From: Pleurocapsa sp. PCC 7319
GTDB taxonomy: Bacteria; Cyanobacteriota; Cyanobacteriia; Cyanobacteriales; Xenococcaceae
NCBI RefSeq assembly: GCF_000332195.1
Contig: NZ_KB235922.1
Location: 3,817,322-3,881,321 of the forward strand
Length of the DNA: 64,000 nucleotides
Direction of reading: 5' to 3'
Shown here one piece after another: positions 60,430-64,000 of this stretch (positions within the stretch are counted from its first letter, which is position 1; each line of letters opens with the position of its first letter). Position numbers and translations under genes: made by a program. The notes beneath the pieces were generated by a model that worked only from the letters and a program-made list of their open reading frames with translations, did not search any database and was not told where the DNA came from.

Positions 60430-61653
60430 CTAATTTGTCTGCTTGTTATTTAATTTCTGCCTAAATTCAACGCCATCATACTTCAGGTCTTTTAACTCAA
60501 TTTCTTGATTTCCTACTAAATATTTTTCAAAAAAGCTTAAATGATAATTGGTAATAATTTCACGAAATTCATATTTTTCTCTTTTACCTATTTGATTTAA
60601 AATATTTACCTGTCTTAATATAAATAGTGCGTCTGTATAACCCAAATGTGCAGTACGATTTAAGATCGCCATATAGGTGTCTTCTGTATTATATATATAA
60701 GTCGTTCTTGAAATGTTTTTGATTACAGGAGAACCTAAAAGCATAAATGGCTTTTTGATATCTTCATATAAAAAATCTCCTAGAGTTCCGCCATCCATAT
60801 TTATTCCAGCTACAAATCTATCGTCATTTAGGCAAGTCTGGGCAGCAGTTGCTCCTCCATAAGAATGACCTGTAATTCCCAGTCCTAAATTTAGCTGTAA
60901 TTTACTCTTGAATACTGATTCTATTTTACCTGTATTTAGTTCTTCTAATGAGTCAGCTACAAAGGAAGAATCTGCTGTCCAAATTTTTACATTGTCATTC
61001 AAATATTGATTGTTTTCCAGAAAAAGATATTCTGTTGTTTGCATTGCTTTGCTATCTGAATAGTATTTCTTTTTTGACTCTTTTAATACCCGTCGAGCAT
61101 TCTTTTTATATTCTTTTGAAAGATTGCCAGATTTCAATTTTTTCTGGATAGTTTTATCCATTTTAATTACACGACCATCTAAATATTTTACTCCTAAAGA
61201 TTCATAAGGATGACCAACAGAAACAACTATATATCCCGAACTAGCTAAATCAGAACATAATATTGTATTTTGCATTGCGTAACTACCATAACCGTGATTA
61301 AAAAGGATAACTGGATACTTATCTTGACTTGATGAAATTGGTACGTCTTGATAACAATTGGTCTTAATTTTTGCGACATTGTTTGAGACGAGTCCAAATG
61401 TCATTTTGCTCAGAATCTCTAAATCTAAGATTTCTGGAGAAGAATAGGATGCGCTATCTTGACCCCCATTACTTTCGGCTGGATAGAAAATAATTACAGG
61501 AATTTCTCTAAATGCATTATCCTCTTCAAAGGTCAACACTTTTTTTCGGCTTTTATCGGTAAAATCTAATTGCGTAATTCCCACAATATATTTACCTACT
61601 GGTTTTGGTAGTTCTTTTACATTTCCAAATAAAATTCCCAGCATAACCACCAT
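60430..61653 (-). CDS. PAF-acetylhydrolase-like alpha/beta hydrolase
   Basis: About 407 residues. Oxyanion-hole region VILFNHGYGSYA, nucleophile elbow GITGHSYGGATAAQ, acidic residue region GINMDGG and a late His (ITNYHLSFFEKY). This fits the platelet-activating-factor acetylhydrolase isoform II family, esterases of short or oxidised acyl chains. A long charged helical insert (KKLKSGNLSKEYKKNARR ...) lies mid-protein. The start is chosen at MVVMLGILFG; the 35 extra codons upstream look foreign. Base composition is markedly AT-rich. It lies between the paired 122-bp repeats. Confidence 0.82.
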   Translation of the reverse strand: MVVMLGILFGNVKELPKPVGKYIVGITQLDFTDKSRKKVLTFEEDNAFREIPVIIFYPAESNGGQDSASYSSPEILDLEILSKMTFGLVSNNVAKIKTNCYQDVPISSSQDKYPVILFNHGYGSYAMQNTILCSDLASSGYIVVSVGHPYESLGVKYLDGRVIKMDKTIQKKLKSGNLSKEYKKNARRVLKESKKKYYSDSKAMQTTEYLFLENNQYLNDNVKIWTADSSFVADSLEELNTGKIESVFKSKLQLNLGLGITGHSYGGATAAQTCLNDDRFVAGINMDGGTLGDFLYEDIKKPFMLLGSPVIKNISRTTYIYNTEDTYMAILNRTAHLGYTDALFILRQVNILNQIGKREKYEFREIITNYHLSFFEKYLVGNQEIELKDLKYDGVEFRQKLNNKQTN

Positions 61654-61818
61654 CCTAAAGTAAACGATTACACGCTCCGTCAGGTTACGGATCGCCCTAA
61701 TTATAATTCTTTTTCCTTTCCCGATTTCATCATGGTTTGACCCCGATTTCAGACGCACTTTATCTGTCCTAAAGGATACCGCTTCGCATATGGGGCTGAT
61801 GGATGTGGGTTATATTTT

Positions 61819-62083
61819 CTAACTTTTATCTTTGATTAATTGCCTAGATTCTTCCTGTTGACGCTCTTGCTCTTTAATACTTCTTCTAGGTTGAAAATCC
61901 TGTAACAATCCCATTAAAGCGGGAATTACCGTAGGAGTTAAGAAAGTAGAGAGAGCCAAACCGCCTGTTAAAGCGATACCCAAACCCTGATAGAGTTCTG
62001 CGCCTTTTCCTGGAAGGATCGCGAGGGGTAACATACCCAGTACACTAGTTCCTGCGGACATAAAAATCGGACGCAGGCGATCG
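61819..62083 (-). pseudogene. RND efflux permease, C-terminal fragment 2
   Basis: About 88 codons: DRLRPIFMSAGTSVLGMLPL ... ALTGGLALSTFLTPTVIPA, tail RSIKEQERQQEESRQL. Nearly the same as fragment 1, but homology stops exactly at a GCGATCGC site (62077-62084). Upstream of it the frame runs into unrelated sequence. Non-functional. Confidence 0.85.
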
Positions 62084-62147
62084 CATATTAAACAATGATT
62101 ATCATAAATACAGATATTATGTTTGATTAGAAATTTACTAAATTATC

Positions 62148-62732
62148 ATGACTAGTGTTACCTTAAGCCTCAAACCCTTCATTGACAGAATTAGCGAGAC
62201 AGATTTAGAACAATTATGCCAAGAAAATCCCGAAGCGCGATTGGAAACTAATTCTGAAGGTCAATTAATTATTATGTCTCCTACAGGAAGTGAAAGTGGC
62301 AAGTTCAACATTAGTTTAGCTGCCCAAGTTTGGAATTGGAACAATCAAACGAAATTAGGTATTGTTTTTGATTCTTCTACAGGGTTTAAATTATCTAATG
62401 GCGCAGTGCGTTCTCCTGATGTAAGCTGGGTAGCAGTTGCCAAATGGAATAGTTTGAGTAAACAGCAGCAAAGAAAATTTGCACCCATCGCTCCTGATTT
62501 TGCGCTCGAATTAATGTCTCCTACAGACGAGCTTAGTGAGTTGCAAAAAAAGATGAAAGAATATATGGACTGTGGTGTTAGATTGGGTTGGTTGATTAAT
62601 CCCGACGAAAAACAAGTAGAAATTTACCGTCAACAAGAAGAACTAGAAATATTAAATAATCCACAAACTTTATCAGGAGAGCTAATACTACCTAATTTAA
62701 TTATTAATTTACAAGATATTTTTGAAGATTAA
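62148..62732 (+). CDS. Uma2-family (DUF820) endonuclease-fold protein
   Basis: 194 residues. PD-(D/E)XK-type fold: GQLIIMSPTGSESG, SPDVSWVAVAKW (Asp), FALELMSPTDEL (Glu-x-x-S) and the C-terminal GWLINPDEKQVEIYR. Uma2 genes are massively amplified in cyanobacteria and presumed to be selfish or defence-related nucleases; function unproven. Complete. Confidence 0.93.
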   Translation: MTSVTLSLKPFIDRISETDLEQLCQENPEARLETNSEGQLIIMSPTGSESGKFNISLAAQVWNWNNQTKLGIVFDSSTGFKLSNGAVRSPDVSWVAVAKWNSLSKQQQRKFAPIAPDFALELMSPTDELSELQKKMKEYMDCGVRLGWLINPDEKQVEIYRQQEELEILNNPQTLSGELILPNLIINLQDIFED

Positions 62733-62800
62733 ACAAAGAACTTATTTTTAGATTAGCAGTTCCGCAATGGCTCGCTACACGAGGTCGCCTACAGCATAAT

Positions 62801-62922
62801 AAAGAAGCATCGTATTCCATACCTTCTACTTGAAGTTGTTATTGATAATAGATTGTACAGAGCAAGCTGAATGGAAAGGAATTGTGCTGTATTTGCCTTT
62901 ATGACTATTTAACCGCGATCGC
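62801..62922. repeat. 122-bp perfect direct repeat, right copy
   Basis: Same as 60264-60385. It lies directly behind a GAGGTCGCC/GC-rich patch and ends in GCGATCGC, followed by another HIP1-type spacer (ACTTCACCGCATAATC) common to the repeat family. Confidence 0.88.
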
Positions 62923-62967
62923 ACTTCACCGCATAATCAAAAGAAACAAGTTGAAAAATAGCTATTG

Positions 62968-63372
62968 TTAGAGTTGCGTCAAAACTATTGGTAAATATTG
63001 GCTAAAATTGACGAAGTCTTTGTCTGTAGTGAAAATTTCATAATTTCTTCGATTGGCAGTAGCACAAATTAAAAAGTCGGTATTTGCCCCTTGAATACCA
63101 TGCCGACGACAAAGATTAAAATATTCTGCTGCTAATTCATAATCTTCTGTATCTAATATTAGATCGGGAAAGGCTCGAAGGCGATTTCTTAACTTCTCAA
63201 ATTGTTCTTGATGTTTGATACCAGAAAGAATTTCTTGTCTGACTGCACCAAGCAGAACTACTCGACTATCAACAATTAGATCGCGAAGTTTGTTGATTAT
63301 TGAACCATTCTGTTGCTTTTTTGATCGTCTCAACGATAATGACCAAACTGAAGTATCAACAATGACTTTCAT
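62968..63372 (-). CDS. vapC: VapC-type PIN-domain toxin
   Basis: 134 residues from the ATG encoding MKVIVDTSVWSLSL, which overlaps the antitoxin stop (ATGA); the longer frame is therefore rejected. PIN acidic residues: Asp6, Glu in VRQEILSGI, Asp in GANTDFLICA and TTDKDF. Likely RNA endonuclease. Second VapBC pair of the window. Confidence 0.93.
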   Translation of the reverse strand: MKVIVDTSVWSLSLRRSKKQQNGSIINKLRDLIVDSRVVLLGAVRQEILSGIKHQEQFEKLRNRLRAFPDLILDTEDYELAAEYFNLCRRHGIQGANTDFLICATANRRNYEIFTTDKDFVNFSQYLPIVLTQL

Positions 63373-63614
63373 GACTTGCGACGGGGCATACAAGCCCCTG
63401 CGTTTGACTCAGGGGACAGTCCCTCACGTTGTTGCTTATAGTCATAGTCATCTTCATATTCAATCCTTCCAAACAATTCAGTAATTTCTAGTTGTTTGCG
63501 ACGCTGTACGTATTCTTGCAATGCTGCTTCAACCACAGCACGTTTGGTGCGATGTCCGCCAAGTCTTAATGCTTCTTGGATTAATTCATTGTCAATTTCT
63601 AAATTAGTAGCCAT
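63369..63614 (-). CDS. vapB: VapB-type antitoxin with repeat-derived tail
   Basis: 81 residues. NLEIDNELIQEALRLGGH then RTKRAVVEAALQEYVQRR is the ribbon-helix-helix domain of the VapB/DUF2191 type. The tail after DYDYKQQR is EGLSPESNAGACMPRR, encoded by a GC-rich palindromic insert (GGGGCATACAAGCCCC and GGGGACAGTCCCC) that keeps frame and the ATGA overlap with vapC. The toxin-binding end may be altered. Confidence 0.85.
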   Translation of the reverse strand: MATNLEIDNELIQEALRLGGHRTKRAVVEAALQEYVQRRKQLEITELFGRIEYEDDYDYKQQREGLSPESNAGACMPRRKS

Positions 63615-63713
63615 GGACAGTTAACTAAATCTTGTGCAATCTTTTCTACAATATAACGCACAAGATTTAACTTGTTAGCGATCGCATTTCACCACGTAAT
63701 TATAAAACTAGCG

Positions 63714-63783
63714 ATCGCAACTAACCATGATAGAGAGAAGCGTCCTACTCCATACCTTCATCTTGGAATTGTAAGGCACGATC
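63714..63783. repeat. RND-derived HIP1-bordered repeat, copy at 63.7 kb
   Basis: GATCGCAACTAACCATGATA, then AGAAGCGTCCTACTCCATAC and TTCATCTTGGAATTGTAAGG, ending ACGATCGC. The complement keeps the RND frame apart from one stop. Nearly identical to copy 2 at 56245. Confidence 0.75.
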
Positions 63784-63810
63784 GCCTTTCACCGCAAAAT
63801 CTAAGAAAAA

Positions 63811-63882
63811 GCGATCGCCTATCGCATAATATAAAGAAGCATCGTATTCTATACCTTCTGCTTGGAGTTGTAGGGCGCGATC
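63811..63882. repeat. RND-derived HIP1-bordered repeat, copy at 63.8 kb
   Basis: GCGATCGCCTATCGCATAAT, then AAAGAAGCATCGTATTCTAT and TTCTGCTTGGAGTTGTAGGG, ending GCGATCAC. The complement reads ALQLQAEGIEYDASLYYAIG without a stop, so this copy is closest to an intact RND segment. A 92-codon frame across this region on the plus strand is spurious. Confidence 0.75.
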
Positions 63883-63894
63883 ACGAATCAATAA

Positions 63895-63999
63895 TTATAT
63901 GTATCGAACTTGATTTTCCATTTCATCTGCTGTTACTTGATTCAAAATAGCTAGAAGTCTTCTGGAAATTGCCTGGGGTGGACGGCGAACGGCTAAAAT
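63895..63999 (-). CDS. C-terminal end of an unidentified protein, cut by window edge
   Basis: The frame is open from the window edge to a TAA at 63895-63897: LAVRRPPQAISRRLLAI, then LNQVTADEMENQVRYI. Basic then acidic helix. Too short to assign. Immediately beyond its stop the RND-derived repeat begins. Confidence 0.4.
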   Translation of the reverse strand: MLAVRRPPQAISRRLLAILNQVTADEMENQVRYI

Positions 64000-64000
64000 T

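Noticed and set aside
63672-63950. 92-codon plus-strand frame near the window end
   Set aside because: It runs across two copies of the RND-derived repeat, whose meaningful reading is on the other strand.
1-64000. CRISPR array
   Set aside because: Repeats present are tandem heptamers, palindromes and dispersed cassettes; none shows regular repeat-spacer periodicity.

Overview
The window is cyanobacterial chromosome. The DNA is AT-rich and studded with the HIP1 octamer GCGATCGC. It carries cyanobacterial hallmark genes: cruF/cruG for myxoxanthophyll, a one-helix high-light-inducible protein, a DXCF-type cyanobacteriochrome GAF kinase, a TamB-like giant protein and several small conserved proteins. 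The genus cannot be fixed from sequence alone; the repeat load suggests a large, repeat-rich genome.

Layout. 0-3.3 kb: an IS66 element whose right end has beheaded a GNAT acetyltransferase, a MITE, then folate (5-formyl-THF cyclo-ligase), dTMP kinase and a DUF167 gene. 3.4-10 kb: tamB and a TM2 protein. 10.2-13.5 kb: an MDR oxidoreductase, a second MITE copy with a GC-rich insert, and an IS200/IS605 element (tnpA and tnpB divergent). 13.5-23.4 kb: signalling and housekeeping (Crp-like regulator, FHA-PAS-GGDEF-EAL protein, ComM-like AAA ATPase, Ser/Thr kinase, anmK, a lipoprotein). 23.4-25.9 kb: a decay zone with an intact 46-codon small gene and its own terminator, a collapsed remnant of an alternative (N-type) ATP synthase beta gene, and an FKBP gene split by a MITE. 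25.8-29 kb: a caspase-like/STAND NTPase/transmembrane/amidotransferase-fold fusion, the best candidate for a conflict or cell-death system. 29.5-37.6 kb: LPG-synthase-type flippase, membrane proteins, pyrE, a CAU tRNA (probably Ile2), a CorC-like exporter, a pentapeptide protein and the cyanobacteriochrome kinase.

37.8-47 kb: a DsbA-like protein, then a three-subunit molybdenum hydroxylase operon (2Fe-2S, FAD, Moco subunits; PaoABC/YagTSR type). The operon once continued into xdhC, but that copy is cut after 31 codons where a HicBA module sits between two 33-bp direct repeats. A full xdhC lies about 2 kb further on. 47-54 kb: an alpha/beta hydrolase, a MITE just upstream of hli, stress-type small proteins, cruG-cruF, a Cys-less rhodanese and a UbiA-family protein.

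54-64 kb is accessory: toxin-antitoxin pairs (RelE/ParE type, two VapBC, HicAB), a PIN-like DUF5615 remnant, a Uma2 nuclease, a Rieske protein lacking its catalytic-iron region, a PAF-acetylhydrolase-like esterase and two C-terminal fragments of one RND efflux permease. A roughly 70-bp slice of that same RND gene, bordered by HIP1 or near-HIP1 (GATCGC) sequences, recurs at least six more times. Across the window, short mobile repeats (heptanucleotide-cored MITEs, GC-rich palindromes, HIP1-bordered cassettes) are the main force breaking and decorating genes.
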